Shown here: piece by piece, positions 45,887-54,801 of the stretch
How positions within the stretch are numbered: position 1 is the stretch's first letter
Layout of the letters: each line of letters starts with the position of its first letter
NCBI RefSeq assembly: GCF_024628805.1
Contig: NZ_CP102382.1
Coordinates: forward strand, 2,418,001-2,482,000
Length of the DNA stretch: 64,000 nucleotides
Source: Paenimyroides aestuarii
Lineage (GTDB): Bacteria; Bacteroidota; Bacteroidia; Flavobacteriales; Flavobacteriaceae
Direction: 5' to 3'
Translations under genes and position numbers: made by a program
The notes under the pieces: generated by a model
Told to the model about the DNA's origin: nothing
Databases searched by the model: none
Seen by the model: only the letters and a program-made list of their open reading frames with translations

Positions 45887-46087
45887 TTAATCGCAACTTA
45901 CGTTTTGATATATTTTGTCTTCTTCTTTAATTTTATCGTCACAATTTCCGTCTAAACTGCCAATGTATCTTAACTGCGGCTGTTCTTCGGTGCCTATATT
46001 TTCATACACTTCGCAATGACAAGTGTCCGAAGATTCACAACTTGCTAAAAAAGCAATTCCTAAAAGGGTTAAAAACTTTTTCATCAT
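45887..46087 (-). CDS. Small cysteine-rich lipoprotein
   Basis: 66 residues from ATG 46087 (MMKKFLTLLGIAFLASC); the longer in-frame start at 46123 adds residues without a signal-peptide role. Lipobox FLASC with cleavage before Cys16-17, followed by DTCHCEVYENIG and ending QNVSCD: four further cysteines in a ~50-residue mature domain. No family recognised. It lies 39 bases behind the membrane-protein gene on the same strand. Confidence 0.72.
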   Translation of the reverse strand: MMKKFLTLLGIAFLASCESSDTCHCEVYENIGTEEQPQLRYIGSLDGNCDDKIKEEDKIYQNVSCD

Positions 46088-46126
46088 TCTTATTTTTAAT
46101 ATTTTATGACTAATTATTATCAAAAA

Positions 46127-46684
46127 TTAAACCAAATCTTTAAATTCTTGCTTTAATCGGTTTTTTGCCAAGTCGGTAACCGAATTCGATTCCCTTACTT
46201 GCATTAATTTCTGTTGTAATGTTTGGGCATCTTGCACCTCTTCTTTTAAACTTGTTTTTAAAATTTGTTGAATAATGGTTTGTTTCGCGGTAGCAATCAA
46301 TGCCCATGCTTCTTCGGAAACATACAATTGTTGCGAGATATTAAAATCATATTCTTGTTCAATATTTTGAATTAGAAATGAGGCATAATCTTGCTTCAAC
46401 TCTGAAATAGGTGCCACTCGAACCACTAATTTTTGTAAATCTATACGTTCCATCAAAATAATTAATCGCTCATAAGCCTGCACAATTTGTGGCGTAGCTT
46501 TTCGGGCTGGTTCTTGCGGTGCAACGGCATTTCCTTGTTGCTGAAGACGTTCGCGTAAAAAGGCTTCGGTTTGTTTTTCGCGCGCAATTGCCTTTCTGTT
46601 AAACAAATAAAACAACAGAACAATTACAACTAAACCTAGTAAAATAAGTAATGATTCTTTCCAATCTACTTTTAAATCGATCAT
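46127..46684 (-). CDS. Single-pass membrane protein with helical cytoplasmic domain, flavobacterial conserved type
   Basis: 185 residues. One transmembrane helix (about 11-28: LLILLGLVVIVLLFYLF), then a basic stretch, a Q/P-rich linker and a helical domain (YERLIILMERIDLQKLVVRV, EYDFNISQQLYVSEEAW). I recall similar uncharacterised proteins in other flavobacteria but cannot name a function. Divergent from the uvrD-like helicase gene. Confidence 0.78.
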   Translation of the reverse strand: MIDLKVDWKESLLILLGLVVIVLLFYLFNRKAIAREKQTEAFLRERLQQQGNAVAPQEPARKATPQIVQAYERLIILMERIDLQKLVVRVAPISELKQDYASFLIQNIEQEYDFNISQQLYVSEEAWALIATAKQTIIQQILKTSLKEEVQDAQTLQQKLMQVRESNSVTDLAKNRLKQEFKDLV

Positions 46685-46703
46685 TTTAATGCATTTTAAA
46701 AAA

Positions 46704-46711
46704 CAAATATA
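46704..46711 (-). promoter_or_regulatory. -7 box of the 46127-46684 membrane-protein gene
   Basis: Minus strand reads TATATTTG, consensus TAnnTTTG, 19 bases before the ATG. Confidence 0.5.
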
Positions 46712-46729
46712 AACCTAAAATAATATTAT

Positions 46730-46760
46730 TTGCTACTTATTTTTAGTAGTAGTAACTTTG
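46730..46760 (+). promoter_or_regulatory. Bacteroidota promoter of the UvrD/PcrA helicase gene
   Basis: TTG at 46730-46732, a 20-base spacer, then TAACTTTG at 46753-46760. Full match to TTG-N17-23-TAnnTTTG. The ATG at 46781 follows 20 bases later. Confidence 0.7.
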
Positions 46761-46780
46761 TTTTTTCTGAAAATAAATCT

Positions 46781-49117
46781 ATGCAACAATATATCGATCA
46801 GTTAAACGAAGCACAGCGTGCTCCCGTACTGCAAAAAAATGGACCTATGATCATCATTGCGGGTGCAGGTTCGGGTAAAACACGTGTGTTAACGCTGCGA
46901 ATTGCTTATTTAATGCACTTAGGTGTTGATGCTTTTAATATTTTGGCCCTTACTTTTACCAACAAGGCTGCCAAAGAAATGAAAGAGCGTATTTCTAAGA
47001 TTGTGGGTTCGGCAGAAGCCAAAAATTTGTGGATGGGAACTTTTCACTCTGTTTTTGCCCGAATTTTGCGAGCCGAAGCAGACAAACTGGGACATCCTTC
47101 TAATTTCACCATCTATGATTCGCAAGATTCTCAGCGGTTAATTGGACAAATCATCAAAGAAATGCAGTTAGATAAGGATATTTACAAGCCCAATCAGGTG
47201 CTTAGCCGTATATCCAACTACAAAAACAATATGATTACAGTTAAGGCTTATTTCAACAATCCCGAACTGATGGAGGCCGATGCAATGGCAAAAAAACCAC
47301 GAATTGGGGATATTTATCAAGCCTATGTGGAAAGATGTTTTAAAGCAGGTGCGATGGATTTTGACGATTTGTTGTTGAAAACCAATGAATTATTGATTCG
47401 TTTTCCAGAAGTGTTGTTAAAATATCAAGATCGCTTCAGGTATATTTTGGTTGATGAGTATCAGGATACCAATAACTCGCAATATTTAATCGTGAAAGCC
47501 CTGGCAGATCGTTTTCAAAATATTTGTGTGGTGGGCGATGATGCACAGTCTATATACGCATTTCGAGGGGCAAATATCAATAATATCTTCAATTTTCAGA
47601 AAGATTTTGATAACGTGCAAACCTATCGATTGGAACAAAATTATCGCTCCTCAAAAAATATTGTGGAAGCTGCAAACACCGTTATCGACAAAAATAAAAC
47701 CAAATTAGATAAATTGGTATGGACCGAAAATCCCGATGGTTCCAAAATTAAAATTCATCGATCAATTACCGATGCAGAAGAAGGACGCTTTGTGGCATCA
47801 ACCATTTTTGAAGAAAAAATGACCCATCAAATGCAGAATGGCGATTTTGCAATTTTGTATCGAACCAATGCCCAGTCGCGTGCAATGGAAGATGCGTTGC
47901 GAAAAAAAGATATTCCTTATAGAATTTACGGCGGTTTATCGTTTTATCAACGCAAAGAAATTAAAGATGTTTTAGGATATTTACGACTGATTGTAAATCC
48001 AAAAGACGAAGAAGCACTCGTGCGCGTGATAAATTATCCAACCCGCGGAATTGGAAACACTACGGTGGAAAAACTGAATATTGCTGCCAACCATTACAAA
48101 AGAAGTATTTTTGAAGTGATGGAGCATATCGATAAAATCGATTTAAAACTGAACGCCGGCACAAAAAGTAAAATAAGCGATTTTGTTACCATGATTAAGA
48201 ACTTTCAAATCATTAATCAAAATAACGATGCGTATTATTTAACAGATTATGTGGTAAAAAAAACAGGATTGATCCAAGAATTGAAAAAAGACGGCACTCC
48301 TGAAGGTATTACCCGTTTAGACAATATTGAAGAACTTTTAAACGGTATTAAAGATTTCACTGAAGGACAAAAAGAAGTAGATGGTGCACGAGGAAGTTTG
48401 GCTGAATTTTTAGAAGATGTAGCCCTTGCAAGCGATTTGGATAATGACAAAGGCGATGACGACCGTGTGGCATTAATGACCATTCACTTGGCAAAAGGAT
48501 TGGAATTTCCCACCGTTTTTGTAGTTGGTATGGAAGAAGATTTGTTCCCAAGTGCCATGAGCGTGAATTCTCGTGCCGAATTAGAAGAAGAACGCCGCTT
48601 GTTTTATGTGGCCTTAACACGTGCCGAGCACAAAGCATATTTAACGTATGCACAATCGCGTTACCGATGGGGAAAATTAGTAGATTGTGATCCGTCGCGC
48701 TTCATTCAAGAAATAGATCCGCAGTATATAGAATTTCTTTCTGCACCTGAAACCAACTACCGATACAAATCAAGTATCAATGAAGATATTTTTGGAGATG
48801 TAGATAAATCTAAATTGCGCTTAAACAAACCCGTGGCAGGCATTCCACCAAAATGGGTGAAAGAAAACGAAGACCCAAAACCCAATCATGACATCAGAAG
48901 ATTGAAAGATATGAGTAAGATTTCAACTTCAAATGCTTCATCAAACGAAAATTCGTCGTTACAAGAAGGACAAATTATCATGCACGAACGTTTTGGTAAA
49001 GGAAAAATTCTTAACTTAGAAGGAGCCGGAGCAGACAAAAAAGCTGAAATTCATTTTGAAGTAGGCGGAATTAAAAAATTGCTGCTGCGTTTTGCAAAAT
49101 TGAAACCAATAGGGTAG
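46781..49117 (+). CDS. ATP-dependent DNA helicase, UvrD/PcrA type
   Basis: 778 residues from ATG 46781 (MQQYIDQLNEAQRAPVLQ); the frame start at 46730 (TTG) coincides with the promoter -33 element and is not real. Superfamily 1 motifs: IIAGAGSGKTRVL (Walker A), NILALTFTNKAAKEMKERI, LVDEYQDTN (motif II), VVGDDAQSIYAFRGA, LEQNYRSSKNI, LMTIHLAKGLEFPTVFV and RRLFYVALTRA. A C-terminal tudor-like tail, HERFGKGKILNLEG, fits UvrD/PcrA. Roles: nucleotide excision and mismatch repair, clearing RecA or RNA polymerase. Confidence 0.95.
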   Translation: MQQYIDQLNEAQRAPVLQKNGPMIIIAGAGSGKTRVLTLRIAYLMHLGVDAFNILALTFTNKAAKEMKERISKIVGSAEAKNLWMGTFHSVFARILRAEADKLGHPSNFTIYDSQDSQRLIGQIIKEMQLDKDIYKPNQVLSRISNYKNNMITVKAYFNNPELMEADAMAKKPRIGDIYQAYVERCFKAGAMDFDDLLLKTNELLIRFPEVLLKYQDRFRYILVDEYQDTNNSQYLIVKALADRFQNICVVGDDAQSIYAFRGANINNIFNFQKDFDNVQTYRLEQNYRSSKNIVEAANTVIDKNKTKLDKLVWTENPDGSKIKIHRSITDAEEGRFVASTIFEEKMTHQMQNGDFAILYRTNAQSRAMEDALRKKDIPYRIYGGLSFYQRKEIKDVLGYLRLIVNPKDEEALVRVINYPTRGIGNTTVEKLNIAANHYKRSIFEVMEHIDKIDLKLNAGTKSKISDFVTMIKNFQIINQNNDAYYLTDYVVKKTGLIQELKKDGTPEGITRLDNIEELLNGIKDFTEGQKEVDGARGSLAEFLEDVALASDLDNDKGDDDRVALMTIHLAKGLEFPTVFVVGMEEDLFPSAMSVNSRAELEEERRLFYVALTRAEHKAYLTYAQSRYRWGKLVDCDPSRFIQEIDPQYIEFLSAPETNYRYKSSINEDIFGDVDKSKLRLNKPVAGIPPKWVKENEDPKPNHDIRRLKDMSKISTSNASSNENSSLQEGQIIMHERFGKGKILNLEGAGADKKAEIHFEVGGIKKLLLRFAKLKPIG

Positions 49118-49128
49118 GTTCGTTTAAA

Positions 49129-49153
49129 GTTTAAAGTTCAAAGTTTAAAGTTT
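49129..49153. repeat. Short tandem GTTTAAA / GTTCAAA repeat
   Basis: About 25 bases of a 7-8 bp periodic repeat (gtttaaagtttaaagttcaa, then agtttaaagtt) lie in the gap between the helicase and the Sua5-type gene. Such repeats are frequent in flavobacterial intergenic DNA. Confidence 0.75.
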
Positions 49154-49219
49154 TTTGAAAGCTTTCATTCGGAACAATTTGCTAAACAATTCATTTTCAA
49201 ATTATCTAATTGTATAAAA

Positions 49220-49840
49220 ATGGCAAAATTTATAAAAATATATCCTGATAATCCTAACGAAAAGGAAATTCAGAAAGTTGTAAAAATATTAAAAGAAGGC
49301 GGTTTGGTAATTTATCCGACCGACACTGTTTATGGTTTGGGTTGCGACATTACCAACAGTAAAGCGCTGGAGCGTATTGCAAAAATCAAAGGAATTAAAC
49401 TAGAAAAGGCAAATTTTTCTTTTGTTTGTAATGATTTGAGCAATATTTCTGAATATGTAAAAAATTTAGATACATCATCTTTCAAAATTCTCAAAAAAGC
49501 ATTGCCAGGGCCCTACACTTTTATTTTAGAGGGAAACAACAATCTACCAAAAGAGTTCAAAAAGAAGAAAACAGTTGGTATCCGTGTACCCGATAACTCT
49601 ATTGCATTAGAATTGGTAAAACAATTGGGAAATCCTATTATTTCAACATCTATTTATGATGAAGACGAGGTGCTTGAATATACAACAGACCCAGAATTGA
49701 TTTTTGAAAAATGGCAAAACAAAGTTGATGCAGTAATAGACGGTGGCTATGGAGATAACATCGCATCAACTATTATTGATTTAACTGGCCCTGAACCAGA
49801 AGTTATTCGTGAAGGTAAAGGTGCTATTGATATGCTTTAA
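49220..49840 (+). CDS. L-threonylcarbamoyladenylate synthase, Sua5/YciO/YrdC family
   Basis: 206 residues, single YrdC domain without the Sua5 C-terminal extension. [32 protein letters not shown] is the nucleotide/bicarbonate-binding start; GPYTFIL and [26 protein letters not shown] follow. It probably makes TC-AMP for t6A synthesis with TsaD, also in this window. A YciO-type paralogue with another role is possible, because the KxR-SxN motifs are only partly matched (KGIK...KANFSFVC). Confidence 0.85.
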   Translation: MAKFIKIYPDNPNEKEIQKVVKILKEGGLVIYPTDTVYGLGCDITNSKALERIAKIKGIKLEKANFSFVCNDLSNISEYVKNLDTSSFKILKKALPGPYTFILEGNNNLPKEFKKKKTVGIRVPDNSIALELVKQLGNPIISTSIYDEDEVLEYTTDPELIFEKWQNKVDAVIDGGYGDNIASTIIDLTGPEPEVIREGKGAIDML

Positions 49841-49846
49841 TATTCC

Positions 49847-49881
49847 AATCCGAATGTATTATTAAACATTCGGATTTTTTT
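49847..49881. terminator. Terminator after the Sua5-type gene
   Basis: AATCCGAATGT (49847-49857) pairs with ACATTCGGATT (49866-49876), followed by seven T. Minus-strand gene ends just beyond. Confidence 0.88.
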
Positions 49882-50800
49882 ATTGTTCTGGTGAAAAGGA
49901 GCCTATTGTTTTATTGCTCACCACAAATGAATTGTCATCTTTTATAAATCGGGCTTGAATAATTTGAATAGTATGCTGATAACCGGTTACTTGTCCGTTT
50001 GCGTTTGTTTGAACACTCGAATCAATTTGAACGGTTCCGTTTGTTGCCAGCCAATCTTCATTAATGATTTGTGAAGGAAATTCACAAAAACCTAAATCGC
50101 CCGGAATGTTTCTACCAAAAACAACATATCTTAAAAAATTGGTGTTGCTTAAAGTAATCGTTTGTGTTTGATTACTAGTTGGAAAAACAAAACCTTCTGG
50201 CAACTGTAATTGCACAATTTCATTTAAATTTCTTCCCGTTAAAACATTGTCACAATTTCCAAAATTTGTAGTAAAATTAAAGCCCATGCGGTTTACACGA
50301 TACACATACGTTCCGTAAGGTAATGTGGTGTATTTAATTTCAGAACTGCCATTTGTTAGGGTAATATTTTCGAAATTTATGGTATATGCATAACTTATGT
50401 TTACCGATGTTTCTGTTACCACTGGAACCATTGTGCGGGTATAATGAATGCTTCCGCCTGGAAGTGAGGTGTATTCCGAAGTTACCTTAGGATTTGCAGG
50501 TGGCAGCAATGCACAAATGGCATTTGAGTTAATTGCACTGTCATATGTTCGGTAGTAAATTTGTGAATTGGAAGTATTCAATGTTCTGCGCACATTAAAA
50601 TCAGACAAGGTGTCTAAATCTGTTCCATTAGAAAAATCAATCAGTAGCAATTCGCTATTATTTGTTTTAAAATAAAGCTCTTTATCAGCACACTTTTGAA
50701 TTTCTTTGCCATCAAAATTCAAGTTTTCAAAAACCAAATCGCCGTCATTACAAGCAGTTACGCTTAAAGCAAGCACCAATAAACCCACTATTTTTTTCAT
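49880..50800 (-). CDS. Lipoprotein of unknown function
   Basis: 306 residues from ATG 50800 (MKKIVGLLVLALSVTACNDGD); the in-frame start at 50809 adds three residues. Lipobox SVTAC, so the protein is lipid-anchored. The mature part is beta-rich with repeated TITLSN/YTINFENITLTNG strands and cysteines at KCADKEL, CALLPP, NCDNVL and FCEFPS. No family recognised; similar lipoproteins are scattered in flavobacteria. It has its own divergent promoter region shared with the sugar transporter. Confidence 0.78.
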   Translation of the reverse strand: MKKIVGLLVLALSVTACNDGDLVFENLNFDGKEIQKCADKELYFKTNNSELLLIDFSNGTDLDTLSDFNVRRTLNTSNSQIYYRTYDSAINSNAICALLPPANPKVTSEYTSLPGGSIHYTRTMVPVVTETSVNISYAYTINFENITLTNGSSEIKYTTLPYGTYVYRVNRMGFNFTTNFGNCDNVLTGRNLNEIVQLQLPEGFVFPTSNQTQTITLSNTNFLRYVVFGRNIPGDLGFCEFPSQIINEDWLATNGTVQIDSSVQTNANGQVTGYQHTIQIIQARFIKDDNSFVVSNKTIGSFSPEQ

Positions 50801-50818
50801 AGAATACAAAGTTTGCTA

Positions 50819-50826
50819 CAAAAATA
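50819..50826 (-). promoter_or_regulatory. -7 box of the 49880-50800 lipoprotein gene
   Basis: Minus strand reads TATTTTTG, consensus TAnnTTTG, 18 bases before ATG 50800. Confidence 0.5.
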
Positions 50827-50866
50827 ACTTTTTTAGCAGCAAAACAGCTGTTATCCATTAAATTTT

Positions 50867-50874
50867 TATATTTG
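50867..50874 (+). promoter_or_regulatory. -7 box of the FHS-type transporter gene
   Basis: TATATTTG, consensus TAnnTTTG, 18 bases before ATG 50893. It overlaps the alternative in-frame start at 50872 and argues for the later ATG. Confidence 0.55.
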
Positions 50875-50892
50875 ATTTTTATTCTAAACAAT

Positions 50893-52629
50893 ATGAATCA
50901 ATCTGTAAAAACAAACTATCCGGCGCTTTACACCCTTATTGTGGTTTTTTTCTTTTGGGGATTTATTGCAGCGGGCAACAATATCTTTATTCCTTTTTGT
51001 AAAGATTATTTTCATTTAGATCAATTTCAATCACAGCTAATTGATTTTGCTTTTTACACAGCATATTATGTGGGAGCATTGATTTTGTTTGCTTTAAGCA
51101 ACGTAAAAGGTAAAGATTTAGTTACGCATTGGGGCTATAAACGCAGTATTGTGTTTGGTTTGCTTTTTTCTACCATTGGCGCAGTTGCAATGATTTTGGC
51201 TGTTGAGGCGAATGTTTATTACGGTATGCTGATTGGTTTATTTGTTGTTGCATTGGGTTTTTCGTTGCAACAAACAGCCGCAAATCCGTTTGCTATTTTG
51301 TTGGGCGATGAAAAAACAGGAGCAAGCCGAGTAAATCTGGGCGGTGGAATCAATTCATTAGGTACTACCATTGGACCATTGGTGGTGGCATTTGCACTTT
51401 TTGGAACAACGGCTGCCGTAAGTGAAGAACAAATCAAAGCATTGAGTTTAGATAAAGTTATTCTTTTATATATCTGTGTGGGGTTATTGTTTGTGGGCGC
51501 AGCCGCACTTTTTTATTTTTCTAAAAAACTTCCTGAAGGAAAAAGTAGTGAATCTATTGAAAAAGCTCCAAAAGCATTAAACATTTTGTTGCTGATGACA
51601 GTTTTGTTAGGTTTGGCTTTTGCACCCATATTTAATAGTTACAGAAGCGAAGCTGCTCTGAAAATAGAACAACTTGAAAAACAAAAATTAAGCGAAAAGC
51701 AAGTAAAGCAACTTTCAAAAACGGAGTTAGTTACCTATAAAACTAAAATAGAAGCTGTTGAAACCGAAATAAAAACCTTGAAGAAGCCTTTGGATAACAA
51801 TCGTTTTAAATGGCTAAGTGTAGCGTTTATTGTTGTTTTATCAGGAATCTTTTTTGCCTATTTTTCAGCAAAAAAATCACCAAAAGGTTGGGGAGCAATG
51901 AAATACCCGCAGTTGGTCTTGGGAATGTTGGCCATTTTTATGTACGTTGGAGTAGAAGTAGCTATTGGTAGCAATTTAGGGGAATTATTAAAATCAAACG
52001 AATTTGGTGCACTTTCTTCCTCAGAAGTAGCTCCCTATATTTCACTTTATTGGGGCAGTATGATGATTGGTCGCTGGGCGGGTGCAGTGAGCGCATTTAA
52101 TCTTTCAAAAAATAAACAGTTACTATTAACCATTGTCTTGCCCATAATAGCTTTTGGAATCATACTCACCGCAAACACATTGGCAGCATACAATATGCAG
52201 CATTTCTATCTGTTTATCGTGTGTGTACTGCTACAAATTGCGCTGATTATTCTTACAAAGAACAGTCCATCAAAAACATTGTTTGCATTTAGTTTATTTG
52301 GCATCGCAGCAATGTTGGTAGGTTTAAATACCACAGGAACCGTTGCGATTTATGCATTTTTGTGCGGTGGCTTGGCGTGTAGCATTATGTGGCCAGCCAT
52401 TTATAATTTAAGTTTAATGGGCTTAGGAAAATATACCGCACAGGGCTCTGCTTTTTTAGTAATGATGATTTTGGGCGGCGGTATAATTCCACCCATTCAA
52501 GGAAAAGTAGCCGATATTATTGGTGTGCATTCCTCATACATTGTGTCATTAGTTTGCTTTATATATCTATTGATTTTTGCATTTGTTGTAGTTCGGATTT
52601 TAAGGAAGCAAAACATTACTATTGATTAA
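50893..52629 (+). CDS. FHS-family sugar:H+ symporter (FucP/GluP-like MFS) with central insert
   Basis: 578 residues from ATG 50893 (MNQSVKTNYPALYTLIVVFFFWGF). MFS protein with FFFWGFIAAGNNIFIPFCKDYF and GFSLQQTAANPFAILLGDE typical of fucose/glucose-galactose permeases. Family members usually have about 410-440 residues. Here about 130 extra residues sit between the halves: a hydrophobic helix (about 232-250), a charged coiled-coil-like stretch (about 254-299: KIEQLEKQKLSEKQVKQLSK) and another helix (about 305-327). Likely takes up a neutral hexose. Confidence 0.88.
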   Translation: MNQSVKTNYPALYTLIVVFFFWGFIAAGNNIFIPFCKDYFHLDQFQSQLIDFAFYTAYYVGALILFALSNVKGKDLVTHWGYKRSIVFGLLFSTIGAVAMILAVEANVYYGMLIGLFVVALGFSLQQTAANPFAILLGDEKTGASRVNLGGGINSLGTTIGPLVVAFALFGTTAAVSEEQIKALSLDKVILLYICVGLLFVGAAALFYFSKKLPEGKSSESIEKAPKALNILLLMTVLLGLAFAPIFNSYRSEAALKIEQLEKQKLSEKQVKQLSKTELVTYKTKIEAVETEIKTLKKPLDNNRFKWLSVAFIVVLSGIFFAYFSAKKSPKGWGAMKYPQLVLGMLAIFMYVGVEVAIGSNLGELLKSNEFGALSSSEVAPYISLYWGSMMIGRWAGAVSAFNLSKNKQLLLTIVLPIIAFGIILTANTLAAYNMQHFYLFIVCVLLQIALIILTKNSPSKTLFAFSLFGIAAMLVGLNTTGTVAIYAFLCGGLACSIMWPAIYNLSLMGLGKYTAQGSAFLVMMILGGGIIPPIQGKVADIIGVHSSYIVSLVCFIYLLIFAFVVVRILRKQNITID

Positions 52630-52687
52630 CCACAAAACAGTTTTGTTAAATAAGTGAAATATCCCCCACATATCAAAAAAACTAACC

Positions 52688-52695
52688 TAAATTTG
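52688..52695 (+). promoter_or_regulatory. -7 box of the EamA permease / cysteine desulfurase genes
   Basis: TAAATTTG, consensus TAnnTTTG, 17 bases before ATG 52712. Confidence 0.55.
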
Positions 52696-52711
52696 CTTTT
52701 TTATTTGTGCA

Positions 52712-53611
52712 ATGCAAAACTTAAAGTATTACATGATTGCCTTATTGGCTTTTATGTTGTGGGGTTTTTTCAGTTTGGCCTTAAAACCAATATCATACGT
52801 TCCGGCTTTTGATATTTTATTCTACCGACTAGTATGTTCGTTTGTAATCATTGTTTTGTTTACTCTTCTTTTTAGAAGAAAAATTTTTATGGGCGATATC
52901 AATCATTTTAAAAATCTTGATAAAGCAGATAAAAGAAAAGCATTGTCCTTAACACTAACTGGAGGGCTTTTATTAGGTTTAAACTGGTTTTTGTTTATTT
53001 ATGTAGTGAATCAAGTAAATGTGCAATCGGCTTCGTTTGCATACCTTATTTGCCCCATTATCACCACTTTTTTAGCCCATTTTATTTTAAAAGAAAAATT
53101 GCTCAAAATGCAATGGCTTTCAATTGGCATTAGTTTAATTGGTTGTATAATTTGCTTTTTAAGCAATGCAAATAATCTGTTGTTTTCTATCGTGGTGGCT
53201 TTGACGTATTCCTTTTATTTAATTTCGCAGCGTAGAAATAACTATTTTGATAAGTTCAATAATTTGGTTTTCCAAATCATTATCATCTTAATTTGTTCCT
53301 TACCATATTATTTCATTAATGGTTTTAGTGTACCAGCAGCGCCCTCTTTTTACGGATATATATTAATCATTGCGGTACTTTTTACACTTTTACCTTTATA
53401 TATGAATTTATATGCATTAAAAGGTGCGCCTGCTTCCAATGTTGGGATCATGTTGTATATAAATCCGTTAATTGCCTTCACTTTGGCAATCTTTTATTAT
53501 AAAGAACATATAAACACTTTACAAATTGTTTCATATTTCTTAATTTTGCTATCGGTTTTTATTTTTAACTACCATATTTTAACTAATCTAACAAAGAAAC
53601 GAATAAAATAA
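52712..53611 (+). CDS. EamA/RarD-type permease (DMT superfamily)
   Basis: 299 residues with ten predicted transmembrane helices in two EamA repeats. The N-terminal MIALLAFMLWGFFSLALKPISYVPAFDILFYRLVCSF is characteristic of RarD-like members. The second repeat has GAPASNVGIMLYINPLIAFTLAIFYYKEHI. Substrate not predictable. It abuts the cysteine desulfurase gene (no gap), so the two are co-transcribed. Confidence 0.9.
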   Translation: MQNLKYYMIALLAFMLWGFFSLALKPISYVPAFDILFYRLVCSFVIIVLFTLLFRRKIFMGDINHFKNLDKADKRKALSLTLTGGLLLGLNWFLFIYVVNQVNVQSASFAYLICPIITTFLAHFILKEKLLKMQWLSIGISLIGCIICFLSNANNLLFSIVVALTYSFYLISQRRNNYFDKFNNLVFQIIIILICSLPYYFINGFSVPAAPSFYGYILIIAVLFTLLPLYMNLYALKGAPASNVGIMLYINPLIAFTLAIFYYKEHINTLQIVSYFLILLSVFIFNYHILTNLTKKRIK

Positions 53612-54736
53612 ATGAGCCAGATATATTTTGATAATGCAGCAACCACGTCTGTACGACCAGAAGTTGTAGAAGAAATGGTGAAAATTCTTACCAATGATTT
53701 TGGAAACCCATCATCAACTTATGCAATAGGCAGGCATACAAAAGCATTGATCGAAGCATCTCGAAAATCTATCGCAAAACAATTTAATGTAACGGCAAGT
53801 GAAATAATTTTCACATCGTGTGGAACGGAAGGAAACAACTGGATTATTCGCTCGTGTGTTCGCGATTTAGGTATTAAAAGAATCATTACTACCAAAATGG
53901 AACATCATTGCACCCTATACGCTGTAAAGGAAATGCAGAAAGAATACAACACTAAAATAGACTATGTAAACGTGTTGCCGAATAGTGAAATAGACTACAA
54001 TCATTTAGAAACATTATTAAAAGATGAAACACCTACTTTATTAAGTTTAATGCATGTTAACAATGAAGTAGGAACTGTGTTAGATTTAAAAAAAGTGGCC
54101 GATTTATGCCAAAATCATAATGCTTTGTTTCATTCAGATACAGTGCAATCCGTGGGAAAAGTAGAAATTCCTTTGGATGAAATTCCAATTGATTTCATCG
54201 TAGCTTCGGCACACAAATTTCATGGTCCAAAAGGGGCAGGTTTTGTATTTATTCGAAAAAAGAATGTTTTAAAACCATTAATTGTGGGCGGCGAACAAGA
54301 GAAAGGTATGCGTGCAGGAACCGAAGCTCCTCATCAAGTGGTTGGTATGGCAAAAGCTTTAGAACTATCGTATCAAGAACTAAATAAAGACCGTGAAAAA
54401 ATCACCAAACTTCGCGATTATTGTAAAGCGAAATTGCAGGAAACTTTTGCAGATGTGCAATTTAATGGAAACGGATCTACTTTTTACAACGTGTTAAATA
54501 TTCGTTTGCCTTTTTCACCAGAAAAAGCTGCAATGATGCTTTTTCAATTAGATATGAAAGGAATAGCAGTTTCAAGAGGAAGTGCATGCCAATCAGGCAG
54601 CCAAAAACCATCGCATGTTTTAGCAGAATTTTTAGACGATGTGGAAATTAAAAAACCAAGTTTGCGTTTATCATTCGGCCACGAAAACAAAGAAGAAGAA
54701 ATAGATTATTTAATTGATGTTTTAAAAGCGATTTAA
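53612..54736 (+). CDS. Cysteine desulfurase, NifS/IscS family
   Basis: 374 residues, fold type I PLP enzyme. YFDNAATTSVRPEVVEEM at the start, FTSCGTEGNNW, MHVNNEVGTVLDL, HSDTVQSVGK, PLP lysine in SAHKFHGPKGAGF and the mobile-loop catalytic Cys in SRGSACQSGS. It supplies sulfur from cysteine for Fe-S clusters or tRNA thiolation. No iscU or sufE lies next to it; which pathway it serves is unclear. Start is immediately after the stop of the permease gene. Confidence 0.94.
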   Translation: MSQIYFDNAATTSVRPEVVEEMVKILTNDFGNPSSTYAIGRHTKALIEASRKSIAKQFNVTASEIIFTSCGTEGNNWIIRSCVRDLGIKRIITTKMEHHCTLYAVKEMQKEYNTKIDYVNVLPNSEIDYNHLETLLKDETPTLLSLMHVNNEVGTVLDLKKVADLCQNHNALFHSDTVQSVGKVEIPLDEIPIDFIVASAHKFHGPKGAGFVFIRKKNVLKPLIVGGEQEKGMRAGTEAPHQVVGMAKALELSYQELNKDREKITKLRDYCKAKLQETFADVQFNGNGSTFYNVLNIRLPFSPEKAAMMLFQLDMKGIAVSRGSACQSGSQKPSHVLAEFLDDVEIKKPSLRLSFGHENKEEEIDYLIDVLKAI

Positions 54737-54752
54737 TATCCTTACATAAAAT

Positions 54753-54790
54753 AAATGAAGCCTTGCATACTTGCAAGGCTTCATTTTTAT
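54753..54790. terminator. Bidirectional terminator between cysteine desulfurase and TPR gene
   Basis: AAATGAAGCCTTGC (54753-54766) pairs with GCAAGGCTTCATTT (54773-54786), followed by T. Confidence 0.9.
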
Positions 54791-54801
54791 ATGCAAAAAT
54801 T

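Noticed and set aside
46730..46780. Upstream start of the UvrD/PcrA helicase
   Set aside because: The TTG at 46730 is the -33 promoter element; conserved helicase sequence begins at ATG 46781.
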